The translations under genes were made by a program, and so were the position numbers. The notes under the pieces are model-generated. The model worked only from the letters and a program-made list of their open reading frames with translations. It had not been told where the DNA came from and made no database searches. Positions 41,760-54,798 of a DNA stretch of 64,000 nucleotides are shown here, in pieces; within the stretch, counting starts at the first letter, position 1; every line of letters starts with the position of its first letter. Source of the stretch: Haematococcus lacustris. Its lineage: Eukaryota > Chlorophyta > Chlorophyceae > Chlamydomonadales > Haematococcaceae. The stretch is from positions 1,360,911 to 1,424,910 of the forward strand of contig JASKMD010000004.1 of assembly GCA_030144725.1 (NCBI GenBank), in the 5' to 3' direction.

Positions 41760-44700
41760 GCAGCCCTGGCGGGTATGGGGGCGAGGGAGCAGGGGGCCCA
41801 GCAGTCCCTGCTGGCCAGCGCGGTTCTCGACCAGTACTACGGCGACCGCTCCTCCTTCTACTTCTACAATCGCGACCAGCCCGCGCACACCCCCACCCTC
41901 ACCTCCTCTCTCCAGCTCCCCGGCCAGCCAGGTCAGCCAGCAGACCTTACCACGCCGGCCGGGGTAAAGGGAGCGTGCAAGGCTTTCCAGCAGCACTACT
42001 CAGCTGCCGAGCCCACCGGTGTCTACGCAGCCAAGCCGGTGGACACAGTTGCGCGCGCCACGCTGCTGGGCAGCCTCACCTCCCACCTCACCCCCACCCA
42101 CGCCAGGGCTGCCGAGGGCCCCGATGGCAGCCCTATGCTGTCAGAGGAGGAGCTGGGCCGGGCTCTGCAGGGCTGCGCGCACAGCAAGGCCCCGGGGCTA
42201 GATGGACTGCCCATGGAGGTCTATGACCGGCTGTGGGTGGAGCTTGGGCGGCCGCTGCGGGCCATGTTGCGAGAGGCCCTGGCAGACACCGCTGACCCTG
42301 CCCCCCTGGCTGAGTTCCTGACAGGCATCATCACCCTCGTGCTCAAGGCTGGCAAGCCGAGGGACCAGGTGGCCGGCTACCGCCCCATCACGCTCCTCAA
42401 CTGCGACGTGCGCCTGGTGGCCAGGGCAGTGGAGGACCGGCTGCAGCTGCCCTTGGACCTGTTGGTGTCCCCTCTCAGTCCGCCTTTATCCTGGGCAGGG
42501 ACATCAGCGACAGCGTGCAGTTCCACCTAGGCCTGCTGGAGTACCTGCAGCAGCGGGGCAGCCCAGCCTGGCTGTTGTTGCTGGACCTGGCGGGTGCCTA
42601 TGACAACGTGTCCTGGGGCTTGCTCCAGGACACGATGGAGGCCATGGGGTTCTGCCGGGAGGGGCATGTGCTCTGGGCTCAGCTGCTGCACCGGGGGGCC
42701 ACGAGCCAGGTGCTGGTCAACGGCCACCTCACCGACAGCTTCCCACTTGCGTCGGGGCTGCTGCAGGGCAGCGGGGCTTCCCCGCTCTACTGGTGCATCG
42801 TGCTCCAACCGCTGGTCAGCTACCTCAGCTCGCTCCAGCTGGCAGGCCGCATCAGCACACCCACCATCCCCTCCAGCCCTCTGGCCATGCACAGGGCCGC
42901 CCTGAACCCCGCGCTCCCCTCCAAGGAGTATGCGGACGACCTCACCATCGTGGTGCTCGGTCGGGTCAGAGACGGGATGGTGGTAGTGGAGGCCCTGGGC
43001 CTGTTTCGCGCCGCTGGGGGTCCTGCGCTTAGCGTGAGCAAGAGCTCAGCCCTGCCGTGCGCCCAGCCAGAGCCTGGGCCGGGTAACCAGGAGGGCTCGG
43101 GCCCCGAGGGGGCGGGGAGGGGAGGAAGGGGGGGTGACGGGGGGGTAGGGGGCGGGCAGGGGCAGGTGGGCGAGCAGGGGCTAGGGGGTGGGCTGGGGGA
43201 AGGTGGCGGGCAAGGGCAGCAGCAGGGCGGGCGGGAGCAGGGTGGGGAGCCGGAGGTGGTCATCCCAGCTGTCCGAGCGGGGGTGCCAGTGCGCCACCTG
43301 GGGGTCCCTCTTGGGGCGGCCTCCTACGCTGCCACAAGCGAGGCCGCCTTCGGTGGGGCGGCGGCGGCCATGATGGCAGCCTCCCTCCCTTGGCGGCCCC
43401 AAGGCCTCAACCTCCTGGGGCGGGTGCAGGTGGCACAGCAGTGCCTGGCCTCCAAGTCCATCTACCAGATGGCATTCGTGCAACCTTCCGCTCCTCTAAC
43501 GCAAGCCATGGCCGCGGCTGTCAACCGCTTTGTGGCAGCCTCAGACCTGCCCCAGGAGCGCAGCCCCAACAGCAGCCGCCTCTACCCTAACAAGGCCATC
43601 TGCGTGATGCCCCTGGGGGAGGGAGGGGTGGGGCTTCCCGACCTGGGGGTCACCAGCACGGCCATGCTGGCGAAGTTGCTGGCCCAGCTCTGGTCGCCCA
43701 GGGTTCGACCCTGGCAGCCTCTGACCCACAGCCTGCTGGCAGACCCCTCCCACGGCCTCAGCACGTGGGTCATCACCGACCCCACCGCCCCCCCCTCGCG
43801 AGGCATCAGCCCGCGGCTGCAAGCTCACGTGGCGGCCCTGGCTGAGCTCAAGCTGTTCCGTCCGGTGCCCCCCGCTGGCCAGTCCTTCTTCTCGGTGCTG
43901 GCGGAGCCGCTGTGGTACAACGCGCAAGTCCGCATGAACCCAGCAGCGAGGGAGGCAGCAGCTGAGCAGGGTTGGACCCACGTCCGCCACGTGAGGGAGG
44001 CCCTGCATAGCCCCCAGCTGGAGGGGGAGTCACGATGGGCTGCCGACCTGGTCAGGGCTTGCCTCCCCGAGCCCTGGCAGGGCATGGTGGACCGCCTGCA
44101 GCCTCCTCAGCCGGAGTGGGAATGCCTGAGGGTTGGGCCAGGGGTGGGGTTTGTGATGCGGCGCCCCCCCCTGCTCCAGCCCTCCCACTGGGTGGGCCCC
44201 AACGGCCGCCTCTACCCCCTAGACCCCACAGGGCAGGGGCCCCTAGGGGCTTTCTGGGCGGAGGGAGGGGCGGCCTGGGAGCCAGCAGCGGTGGCCCGGC
44301 TCAACAAGCCCAGCTACAGGCTGACTCCGGAGGAGCGAGCCACGCACCTCCGCCCTCTACCCGCCCAGCATCACGTGGCGCAGGAGCAGGCTGAAGGGCA
44401 GGAGCAAGGAGGAGCCAGGGCGGTTGGCAGGGGAGGGGGGCGGGCAAGGGGGCGGGGCGGGGGCAGGGGGCGAGGGCGTGGAGGAGGTGGAGGGCGTAGG
44501 GGCGCAGGGGGCGGAACGGGAGGGCAGGCTGCCGACCCAGCTGACGAGGGGCCTGGCACCTGGCCTAAGGAGGAGTGGCTCTTGGGCCCCTGGGCTCACC
44601 TGCAGCTGGACCCTCAGGTGTGGGGCATGGGCACCACCACCCTCCTGGACTTCTCGGTCAAGCATGCCAGGGTGCGCCTCCACCAGCTCCAGCGCGTCAG

Positions 44701-46019
44701 TGCCGACCCCCTCAACCCACCAGGTGGGGGCCTGTGGCCAGCGCTGTGGGGTGTGCGCCCCCCCCGGGCAGCGGGCGAACCGGAGGTGGCAGCGGTGGCT
44801 GATGGGGCCCTGCGGGAGCTAGAGCTCAAGTGGAAGGCCAGCGCGCAGCAGGTGGCAGGCCAGGGGGCAGCGGGGGAGCGGGAGCAGCAGGGCAGGGATG
44901 TGGAGGAGCGGCTCCCCGAGGAGGTGCAGGGCAGCCAACCGCCTCGCTGGCTTGACACCTCCGCCAGGGCGCACCAGCGACCCTCGCCGCAGATGAGGGC
45001 GGCCCAGCAGGCCGAGCGGCAGTTGGAGGCCCAGCAGCGGCGTGGGGGCAGGCAGCCAGTTGCTCAGCCCGCCCCCCGGTCCGACACCGTGGACCAGCTG
45101 GCTGTGGGTGTTCAGGCGGGCCAGCCGTGTGCGAAGGTGTGGAAGGAGCTGCTAGACCCCACCCTCCGTCGGGAGCATGTCATCGTGGCCTGGCGGGTGC
45201 TTCACGCCAGCCTCATGGTGGGGGCCTTGTGGGGCCACATCCTCAAGGGTACGGCTGCCCCGGGCTCTTCCGCCCGCCGCTTCTGCCAGCCGGGGCATTT
45301 GGAAACCCTCACCCACGCCTTCCTGACCTGCCCCGCCGTGGTCCCAGCCTGGGAGTGGGTGCTGGACGTGTACGGCCGCCTCACAGGCACCCGCCCACCT
45401 TCAGGCGACGCCATGCTGCTCCTCAGTGGGCGCCCCACCTGCGGCGAGGCCCCCCCCTTTCAGCCCCCTGACAGCCTGCTGTGGCTGCGGCTGCGCGTTG
45501 CCTACCTGGGCGCAGTGTGACTGGCATCGGGTGGGGAGGGACATCCGCGTGGGCCTCTGCGGCGCTGTGCCCTCCACCTGGTTCAAGGGAAAGGACCCGG
45601 AGCTGGACGCGGCCCACTTCGACCAGCTGTGGCCCGAGGCGTCGGGGGGCTGGTTTGCCAAGCAGCCCAGGAGGGAGCGGAGGGGAGGGCAGGAGGGGGT
45701 AGAGGGGAGGGTTGGGGCAGGAGGAGTGGAGGAGGAGAGGGCAGCAGGGAGGCCTAGGCATGGGGAGGGCAGGGCGCAGGGGGGGGGAGAGCTAGTGGTT
45801 CGCCTCTCCTTGCAGTGGCCCGTCCCCTTCCCCGTCGAGCCAGCCTGAGCTTCAGGGTTGCTGGTGGGGGCTTAGGGCGTTCGGTGGGTGGGGTGGGCTA
45901 GGCTTCGGGGGGCTGTCTGGGTGTCAGGGGACCGGGGACTGTTTTGTAGTAGTCTTCTCTTTTCATCTTTTCTTTAGTGTCACTCTCTCTCTTGTAATGC
46001 TCTTCCATCAGATAAAAAA
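41760..46019 (+). mobile_element. L1-like LINE tandem unit 2 (4,260 bp)
   Basis: Same length, boundaries and lesions as unit 1. It differs at single sites, for example WEPAAVARL where unit 1 has WEPASVARL (around 44288). Confidence 0.95.
41775..45520 (+). pseudogene. LINE unit 2 reverse transcriptase (two frames)
   Basis: RT fingers at 41775-42530 and palm to zinc knuckle at 42515-45520, with the same frameshift and deletion-derived stop as unit 1. YADD is retained, and the zinc-knuckle Cys is Arg. Confidence 0.88.
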
Positions 46020-49000
46020 GCAGCCCTGGCGGGTATGGGGGCGAGGGAGCAGGGGGCCCAGCAGTCCCTGCTGGCCAGCGCGGTTCTCGACCAGTACTAC
46101 GGCGACCGCTCCTCCTTCTACTTCTACAATCGCGACCAGCCCGCGCACACCCCCACCCTCACCTCCTCTCTCCAGCTCCCCGGCCAGCCAGGTCAGCCAG
46201 CAGACCTTACCACGCCGGCCGGGGTAAAGGGAGCGTGCAAGGCTTTCCAGCAGCACTACTCAGCTGCCGAGCCCACCGGTGTCTACGCAGCCAAGCCGGT
46301 GGACACAGTTGCGCGCGCCACGCTGCTGGGCAGCCTCACCTCCCACCTCACCCCCACCCACGCCAGGGCTGCCGAGGGCCCCGATGGCAGCCCTATGCTG
46401 TCAGAGGAGGAGCTGGGCCGGGCTCTGCAGGGCTGCGCGCACAGCAAGGCCCCGGGGCTAGATGGACTGCCCATGGAGGTCTATGACCGGCTGTGGGTGG
46501 AGCTTGGGCGGCCGCTGCGGGCCATGTTGCGAGAGGCCCTGGCAGACACCGCTGACCCTGCCCCCCTGGCTGAGTTCCTGACAGGCATCATCACCCTCGT
46601 GCTCAAGGCTGGCAAGCCGAGGGACCAGGTGGCCGGCTACCGCCCCATCACGCTCCTCAACTGCGACGTGCGCCTGGTGGCCAGGGCAGTGGAGGACCGG
46701 CTGCAGCTGCCCTTGGACCTGTTGGTGTCCCCTCTCAGTCCGCCTTTATCCTGGGCAGGGACATCAGCGACAGCGTGCAGTTCCACCTAGGCCTGCTGGA
46801 GTACCTGCAGCAGCGGGGCAGCCCAGCCTGGCTGTTGTTGCTGGACCTGGCGGGTGCCTATGACAACGTGTCCTGGGGCTTGCTCCAGGACACGATGGAG
46901 GCCATGGGGTTCTGCCGGGAGGGGCATGTGCTCTGGGCTCAGCTGCTGCACCGGGGGGCCACGAGCCAGGTGCTGGTCAACGGCCACCTCACCGACAGCT
47001 TCCCACTTGCGTCGGGGCTGCTGCAGGGCAGCGGGGCTTCCCCGCTCTACTGGTGCATCGTGCTCCAACCGCTGGTCAGCTACCTCAGCTCGCTCCAGCT
47101 GGCAGGCCGCATCAGCACACCCACCATCCCCTCCAGCCCTCTGGCCATGCACAGGGCCGCCCTGAACCCCGCGCTCCCCTCCAAGGAGTATGCGGACGAC
47201 CTCACCATCGTGGTGCTCGGTCGGGTCAGAGACGGGATGGTGGTAGTGGAGGCCCTGGGCCTGTTTCGCGCCGCTGGGGGTCCTGCGCTTAGCGTGAGCA
47301 AGAGCTCAGCCCTGCCGTGCGCCCAGCCAGAGCCTGGGCCGGGTAACCAGGAGGGCTCGGGCCCCGAGGGGGCGGGGAGGGGAGGAAGGGGGGGTGACGG
47401 GGGGGTAGGGGGCGGGCAGGGGCAGGTGGGCGAGCAGGGGCTAGGGGGTGGGCTGGGGGAAGGTGGCGGGCAAGGGCAGCAGCAGGGCGGGCGGGAGCAG
47501 GGTGGGGAGCCGGAGGTGGTCATCCCAGCTGTCCGAGCGGGGGTGCCAGTGCGCCACCTGGGGGTCCCTCTTGGGGCGGCCTCCTACGCTGCCACAAGCG
47601 AGGCCGCCTTCGGTGGGGCGGCGGCGGCCATGATGGCAGCCTCCCTCCCTTGGCGGCCCCAAGGCCTCAACCTCCTGGGGCGGGTGCAGGTGGCACAGCA
47701 GTGCCTGGCCTCCAAGTCCATCTACCAGATGGCATTCGTGCAACCTTCCGCTCCTCTAACGCAAGCCATGGCCGCGGCTGTCAACCGCTTTGTGGCAGCC
47801 TCAGACCTGCCCCAGGAGCGCAGCCCCAACAGCAGCCGCCTCTACCCTAACAAGGCCATCTGCGTGATGCCCCTGGGGGAGGGAGGGGTGGGGCTTCCCG
47901 ACCTGGGGGTCACCAGCACGGCCATGCTGGCGATGTTGCTGGCCCAGCTCTGGTCGCCCAGGGTTCGACCCTGGCAGCCTCTGACCCACAGCCTGCTGGC
48001 AGACCCCTCCCACGGCCTCAGCACGTGGGTCATCACCGACCCCACCGCCCCCCCCTCGCGAGGCATCAGCCCGCGGCTGCAAGCTCACGTGGCGGCCCTG
48101 GCTGAGCTCAAGCTGTTCCGTCCGGTGCCCCCCGCTGGCCAGTCCTTCTTCTCGGTGCTGGCGGAGCCGCTGTGGTACAACGCGCAAGTCCGCATGAACC
48201 CAGCAGCGAGGGAGGCAGCAGCTGAGCAGGGTTGGACCCACGTCCGCCACGTGAGGGAGGCCCTGCATAGCCCCCAGCTGGAGGGGGAGTCACGATGGGC
48301 TGCCGACCTGGTCAGGGCTTGCCTCCCCGAGCCCTGGCAGGGCATGGTGGACCGCCTGCAGCCTCCTCAGCCGGAGTGGGAATGCCTGAGGGTTGGGCCA
48401 GGGGTGGGGTTTGTGATGCGGCGCCCCCCCCTGCTCCAGCCCTCCCACTGGGTGGGCCCCAACGGCCGCCTCTACCCCCTAGACCCCACAGGGCAGGGGC
48501 CCCTAGGGGCTTTCTGGGCGGAGGGAGGGGCGGCCTGGGAGCCAGCAGCGGTGGCCCGGCTCAACAAGCCCAGCTACAGGCTGACTCCGGAGGAGCGAGC
48601 CACGCACCTCCGCCCTCTACCCGCCCAGCATCACGTGGCGCAGGAGCAGGCTCAAGGGCAGGAGCAAGGAGGAGCCAGGGCGGTTGGCAGGGGAGGGGGG
48701 CGGGCAAGGGGGCGGGGCGGGGGCAGGGGGCGAGGGCGTGGAGGAGGTGGAGGGCGTAGGGGCGCAGGGGGCGGAACGGGAGGGCAGGCTGCCGACCCAG
48801 CTGACGAGGGGCCTGGCACCTGGCCTAAGGAGGAGTGGCTCTTGGGCCCCTGGGCTCACCTGCAGCTGGACCCTCAGGTGTGGGGCATGGGCACCACCAC
48901 CCTCCTGGACTTCTCGGTCAAGCATGCCAGGGTGCGCCTCCACCAGCTCCAGCGCGTCAGTGCCGACCCCCTCAACCCACCAGGTGGGGGCCTGTGGCCA

Positions 49001-50278
49001 GCGCTGTGGGGTGTGCGCCCCCCCCGGGCAGCGGGCGAACCGGAGGTGGCAGCGGTGGCTGATGGGGCCCTGCGGGAGCTAGAGCTCAAGTGGAAGGCCA
49101 GCGCGCAGCAGGTGGCAGGCCAGGGGGCAGCGGGGGAGCGGGAGCAGCAGGGCAGGGATGTGGAGGAGCGGCTCCCCGAGGAGGTGCAGGGCAGCCAACC
49201 GCCTCGCTGGCTTGACACCTCCGCCAGGGCGCACCAGCGACCCTCGCCGCAGATGAGGGCGGCCCAGCAGGCCGAGCGGCAGTTGGAGGCCCAGCAGCGG
49301 CGTGGGGGCAGGCAGCCAGTTGCTCAGCCCGCCCCCCGGTCCGACACCGTGGACCAGCTGGCTGTGGGTGTTCAGGCGGGCCAGCCGTGTGCGAAGGTGT
49401 GGAAGGAGCTGCTAGACCCCACCCTCCGTCGGGAGCATGTCATCGTGGCCTGGCGGGTGCTTCACGCCAGCCTCATGGTGGGGGCCTTGTGGGGCCACAT
49501 CCTCAAGGGTACGGCTGCCCCGGGCTCTTCCGCCCGCCGCTTCTGCCAGCCGGGGCATTTGGAAACCCTCACCCACGCCTTCCTGACCTGCCCCGCCGTG
49601 GTCCCAGCCTGGGAGTGGGTGCTGGACGTGTACGGCCGCCTCACAGGCACCCGCCCACCTTCAGGCGACGCCATGCTGCTCCTCAGTGGGCGCCCCACCT
49701 GCGGCGAGGCCCCCCCCTTTCAGCCCCCTGACAGCCTGCTGTGGCTGCGGCTGCGCGTTGCCTACCTGGGCGCAGTGTGACTGGCATCGGGTGGGGAGGG
49801 ACATCCGCGTGGGCCTCTGCGGCGCTGTGCCCTCCACCTGGTTCAAGGGAAAGGACCCGGAGCTGGACGCGGCCCACTTCGACCAGCTGTGGCCCGAGGC
49901 GTCGGGGGGCTGGTTTGCCAAGCAGCCCAGGAGGGAGCGGAGGGGAGGGCAGGAGGGGGTAGAGGGGAGGGTTGGGGCAGGAGGAGTGGAGGAGGAGAGG
50001 GCAGCAGGGAGGCCTAGGCATGGGGAGGGCAGGGCGCAGGGGGGGGGAGAGCTAGTGGTTCGCCTCTCCTTGCAGTGGCCCGTCCCCTTCCCCGTCGAGC
50101 CAGCCTGAGCTTCAGGGTTGCTGGTGGGGGCTTAGGGCGTTCGGTGGGTGGGGTGGGCTAGGCTTCGGGGGGCTGTCTGGGTGTCAGGGGACCGGGGACT
50201 GTTTTGTAGTAGTCTTCTCTTTTCATCTTTTCTTTAGTGTCACTCTCTCTCTTGTAATGCTCTTCCATCAGAAAAAAA
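46020..50278 (+). mobile_element. L1-like LINE tandem unit 3
   Basis: Same architecture. It differs from unit 2 by Lys-to-Met in STAMLAMLLAQLW (about 47934) and Glu-to-Gln in EQAQGQEQ (about 48653). The A tail has seven A (50272-50278) without the preceding GAT seen in units 0-2. Confidence 0.95.
46035..49780 (+). pseudogene. LINE unit 3 reverse transcriptase (two frames)
   Basis: RT fingers 46035-46790 and palm to zinc knuckle 46775-49780, with shared frameshift, shared 104-base deletion stop and Cys-to-Arg in the zinc knuckle. Confidence 0.88.
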
Positions 50279-50293
50279 GCAGCCCTGGCGGGT

Positions 50294-53200
50294 ATGGGGG
50301 CGAGGGAGCAGGGGGCCCAGCAGTCCCTGCTGGCCAGCGCGGTTCTCGACCAGTACTACGGCGACCGCTCCTCCTTCTACTTCTACAATCGCGACCAGCC
50401 CGCGCACACCCCCACCCTCACCTCCTCTCTCCAGCTCCCCGGCCAGCCAGGTCAGCCAGCAGACCTTACCACGCCGGCCGGGGTGAAGGCAGCGTGCAAG
50501 GCTTTCCAGCAGCACTACTCAGCTGCCGAGCCCACCGGTGTCTACGCAGCCAAGCCGGTGGACACAGTTGCGCGCGCCACGCTGCTGGGCAGCCTCACCT
50601 CCCACCTCACCCCCACCCACGCCAGGGCTGCCGAGGGCCCCGATGGCAGCCCTATGCTGTCAGAGGAGGAGCTGGGCCGGGCTCTGCAGGGCTGCGCGCA
50701 CAGCAAGGCCCCGGGGCTAGATGGACTGCCCATGGAGGTCTATGACCGGCTGTGGGTGGAGCTTGGGCGGCCGCTGCGGGCCATGTTGCGAGAGGCCCTG
50801 GCAGACACCGCTGACCCTGCCCCCCTGGCTGAGTTCCTGACAGGCATCATCACCCTCGTGCTCAAGGCTGGCAAGCCGAGGGACCAGGTGGCCGGCTACC
50901 GCCCCATCACGCTCCTCAACTGCGACGTGCGCCTGGTGGCCAGGGCAGTGGAGGACCGGCTGCAGCTGCCCTTGGACCTGTTGGTGTCCCCTCTCAGTCC
51001 GCCTTTATCCTGGGCAGGGACATCAGCGACAGCGTGCAGTTCCACCTAGGCCTGCTGGAGTACCTGCAGCAGCGGGGCAGCCCAGCCTGGCTGTTGTTGC
51101 TGGACCTGGCGGGTGCCTATGACAACGTGTCCTGGGGCTTGCTCCAGGACACGATGGAGGCCATGGGGTTCTGCCGGGAGGGGCATGTGCTCTGGGCTCA
51201 GCTGCTGCACCGGGGGGCCACGAGCCAGGTGCTGGTCAACGGCCACCTCACCGACAGCTTCCCACTTGCGTCGGGGCTGCTGCAGGGCAGCGGGGCTTCC
51301 CCGCTCTACTGGTGCATCGTGCTCCAACCGCTGGTCAGCTACCTCAGCTCGCTCCAGCTGGCAGGCCGCATCAGCACACCCACCATCCCCTCCAGCCCTC
51401 TGGCCATGCACAGGGCCGCCCTGAACCCCGCGCTCCCCTCCAAGGAGTATGCGGACGACCTCACCATCGTGGTGCTCGGTCGGGTCAGAGACGGGATGGT
51501 GGTAGTGGAGGCCCTGGGCCTGTTTCGCGCCGCTGGGGGTCCTGCGCTTAGCGTGAGCAAGAGCTCAGCCCTGCCGTGCGCCCAGCCAGAGCCTGGGCCG
51601 GGTAACCAGGAGGGCTCGGGCCCCGAGGGGGCGGGGAGGGGAGGAAGGGGGGGTGACGGGGGGGTAGGGGGCGGGCAGGGGCAGGTGGGCGAGCAGGGGC
51701 TAGGGGGTGGGCTGGGGGAAGGTGGCGGGCAAGGGCAGCAGCAGGGCGGGCGGGAGCAGGGTGGGGAGCCGGAGGTGGTCATCCCAGCTGTCCGAGCGGG
51801 GGTGCCAGTGCGCCACCTGGGGGTCCCTCTTGGGGCGGCCTCCTACGCTGCCACAAGCGAGGCCGCCTTCGGTGGGGCGGCGGCGGCCATGATGGCAGCC
51901 TCCCTCCCTTGGCGGCCCCAAGGCCTCAACCTCCTGGGGCGGGTGCAGGTGGCACAGCAGTGCCTGGCCTCCAAGTCCATCTACCAGATGGCATTCGTGC
52001 AACCTTCCGCTCCTCTAACGCAAGCCATGGCCGCGGCTGTCAACCGCTTTGTGGCAGCCTCAGACCTGCCCCAGGAGCGCAGCCCCAACAGCAGCCGCCT
52101 CTACCCTAACAAGGCCATCTGCGTGATGCCCCTGGGGGAGGGAGGGGTGGGGCTTCCCGACCTGGGGGTCACCAGCACGGCCATGCTGGCGAAGTTGCTG
52201 GCCCAGCTCTGGTCGCCCAGGGTTCGACCCTGGCAGCCTCTGACCCACAGCCTGCTGGCAGACCCCTCCCACGGCCTCAGCACGTGGGTCATCACCGACC
52301 CCACCGCCCCCCCCTCGCGAGGCATCAGCCCGCGGCTGCAAGCTCACGTGGCGGCCCTGGCTGAGCTCAAGCTGTTCCGTCCGGTGCCCCCCGCTGGCCA
52401 GTCCTTCTTCTCGGTGCTGGCGGAGCCGCTGTGGTACAACGCGCAAGTCCGCATGAACCCAGCAGCGAGGGAGGCAGCAGCTGAGCAGGGTTGGACCCAC
52501 GTCCGCCACGTGAGGGAGGCCCTGCATAGCCCCCAGCTGGAGGGGGAGGCACGATGGGCTGCCGACCTGGTCAGGGCTTGCCTCCCCGAGCCCTGGCAGG
52601 GCATGGTGGACCGCCTGCAGCCTCCTCAGCCGGAGTGGGAATGCCTGAGGGTTGGGCCAGGGGTGGGGTTTGTGATGCGGCGCCCCCCCCTGCTCCAGCC
52701 CTCCCACTGGGTGGGCCCCAACGGCCGCCTCTACCCCCTAGACCCCACAGGGCAGGGGCCCCTAGGGGCTTTCTGGGCGGAGGGAGGGGCGGCCTGGGAG
52801 CCAGCAGCGGTGGCCCGGCTCAACAAGCCCAGCTACAGGCTGACTCCGGAGGAGCGAGCCACGCACCTCCGCCCTCTACCCGCCCAGCATCACGTGGCGC
52901 AGGAGCAGGCTCAAGGGCAGGAGCAAGGAGGAGCCAGGGCGGTTGGCAGGGGAGGGGGGCGGGCAAGGGGGCGGGGCGGGGGCAGGGGGCGAGGGCGTGG
53001 AGGAGGTGGAGGGCGTAGGGGCGCAGGGGGCGGAACGGGAGGGCAGGCTGCCGACCCAGCTGACGAGGGGCCTGGCACCTGGCCTAAGGAGGAGTGGCTC
53101 TTGGGCCCCTGGGCTCACCTGCAGCTGGACCCTCAGGTGTGGGGCATGGGCACCACCACCCTCCTGGACTTCTCGGTCAAGCATGCCAGGGTGCGCCTCC

Positions 53201-54040
53201 ACCAGCTCCAGCGCGTCAGTGCCGACCCCCTCTACCCACCAGGTGGGGGCCTGTGGCCAGCGCTGTGGGGTGTGCGCCCCCCCCGGGCAGCGGGCGAACC
53301 GGAGGTGGCAGCGGTGGCTGATGGGGCCCTGCAGGGAGCTGGAGCTCAAGTGGAAGGCCAGCGCGCAGCAGGTGGCAGGCCAGGGGGCAGCGGGGGAGCG
53401 GGAGCAGCAGGGCAGGGATGTGGAGGAGCGGCTCCCCGAGGAGGTGCAGGGCAGCCAACCGCCTCGCTGGCTTGACACCTCCGCCAGGGCGCACCAGCGA
53501 CCCTCGCCGCAGATGAGGGCGGCCCAGCAGGCCGAGCGGCAGTTGGAGGCCCAGCAGCGGCGTGGGGGCAGGCAGCCAGTTGCTCAGCCCGCCCCCCGGT
53601 CCGACACCGTGGACCAGCTGGCTGTGGGTGTTCAGGCGGGCCAGCCGTGTGCGAAGGTGTGGAAGGAGCTGCTAGACCCCACCCTCCGTCGGGAGCATGT
53701 CATCGTGGCCTGGCGGGTGCTTCACGCCAGCCTCATGGTGGGGGCCTTGTGGGGCCACATCCTCAAGGGTACGGCTGCCCCGGGCTCTTCCGCCTGCCGC
53801 TTCTGCCAGCCGGGGCATTTGGAAACCCTCACCCACGCCTTCCTGACCTGCCCCGCCGTGGTCCCAGCCTGGGAGTGGGTGCTGGACGTGTACGGCCGCC
53901 TCACAGGCACCCGCCCACCTTCAGGCGACGCCATGCTGCTCCTCAGTGGGCGCCCCACCTGCGGCGAGGCCCCCCCCTTTCAGCCCCCTGACAGCCTGCT
54001 GTGGCTGCGGCTGCGCGTTGCCTACCTGGGCGCAGTGTGA
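50294..54040 (+). pseudogene. LINE unit 4 reverse transcriptase (three frames)
   Basis: RT fingers 50294-51049 and palm from 51034. It has the shared frameshift plus a private one-base insertion near 53332 (GCCCTGCAGGGAGCTGG), after which the zinc-knuckle region continues in another frame to the shared deletion stop at 54038-54040. Confidence 0.88.
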
Positions 54041-54540
54041 CTGGCATCGGGTGGGGAGGGACATCCGCGTGGGCCTCTGCGGCGCTGTGCCCTCCACCTG
54101 GTTCAAGGGAAAGGACCCGGAGCTGGACGCGGCCCACTTCGACCAGCTGTGGCCCGAGGCGTCGGGGGGCTGGTTTGCCAAGCAGCCCAGGAGGGAGCGG
54201 AGGGGAGGGCAGGAGGGGGTAGAGGGGAGGGTTGGGGCAGGAGGAGTGGAGGAGGAGAGGGCAGCAGGGAGGCCTAGGCATGGGGAGGGCAGGGCGCAGG
54301 GGGGGGGAGAGCTAGTGGTTCGCCTCTCCTTGCAGTGGCCCGTCCCCTTCCCCGTCGAGCCAGCCTGAGCTTCAGGGTTGCTGGTGGGGGCTTAGGGCGT
54401 TCGGTGGGTGGGGTGGGCTAGGCTTTGGGGGGCTGTCTGGGTGTCAGGGGACCGGGGGCTTAGGTGGTCTTGGTTTGAGCGTTGGGGGTAGGGTTCTAGG
54501 TTTTAGGTCGAGGGGCGGAACTTAGGCTCGTGTGAGTGTG

Positions 54541-54748
54541 TGTAGCGAACGGCTCCTCGAAGCCTAGCTCGCCTCACGGTACTTCTGTACTGCAGTGTGA
54601 CATGGTGGGCGAAAGGGGCAGGTGGGCCTTCGTGCACACCTGCTTCAGAGGTTCGACTCCTCGGGGGAAACGTTCTAAACCCTGGCCGTGTCATGCTGTG
54701 GGAAAGAAGGTAGTTATCGGTTGTCGGCGCTGCTCTTAGCACGCTACA
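54541..54748 (+). repeat. Chromovirus 5' LTR
   Basis: 208 bp, identical to 60462-60669. It contains AGAGGTTCGACTCCTC near 54648-54663, which matches a tRNA T-arm with B-box sequence. Confidence 0.95.
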
Positions 54749-54751
54749 TTT

Positions 54752-54763
54752 TGGTTTCCGACC
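54752..54763 (+). other. Candidate primer-binding site
   Basis: TGGTTTCCGACC begins three bases after the LTR with the TGG expected to pair with a tRNA CCA end. The tRNA is not identified. Confidence 0.5.
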
Positions 54764-54798
54764 GACGTTGCTACTAACGCCACTTTCTCCCTAAGCAA

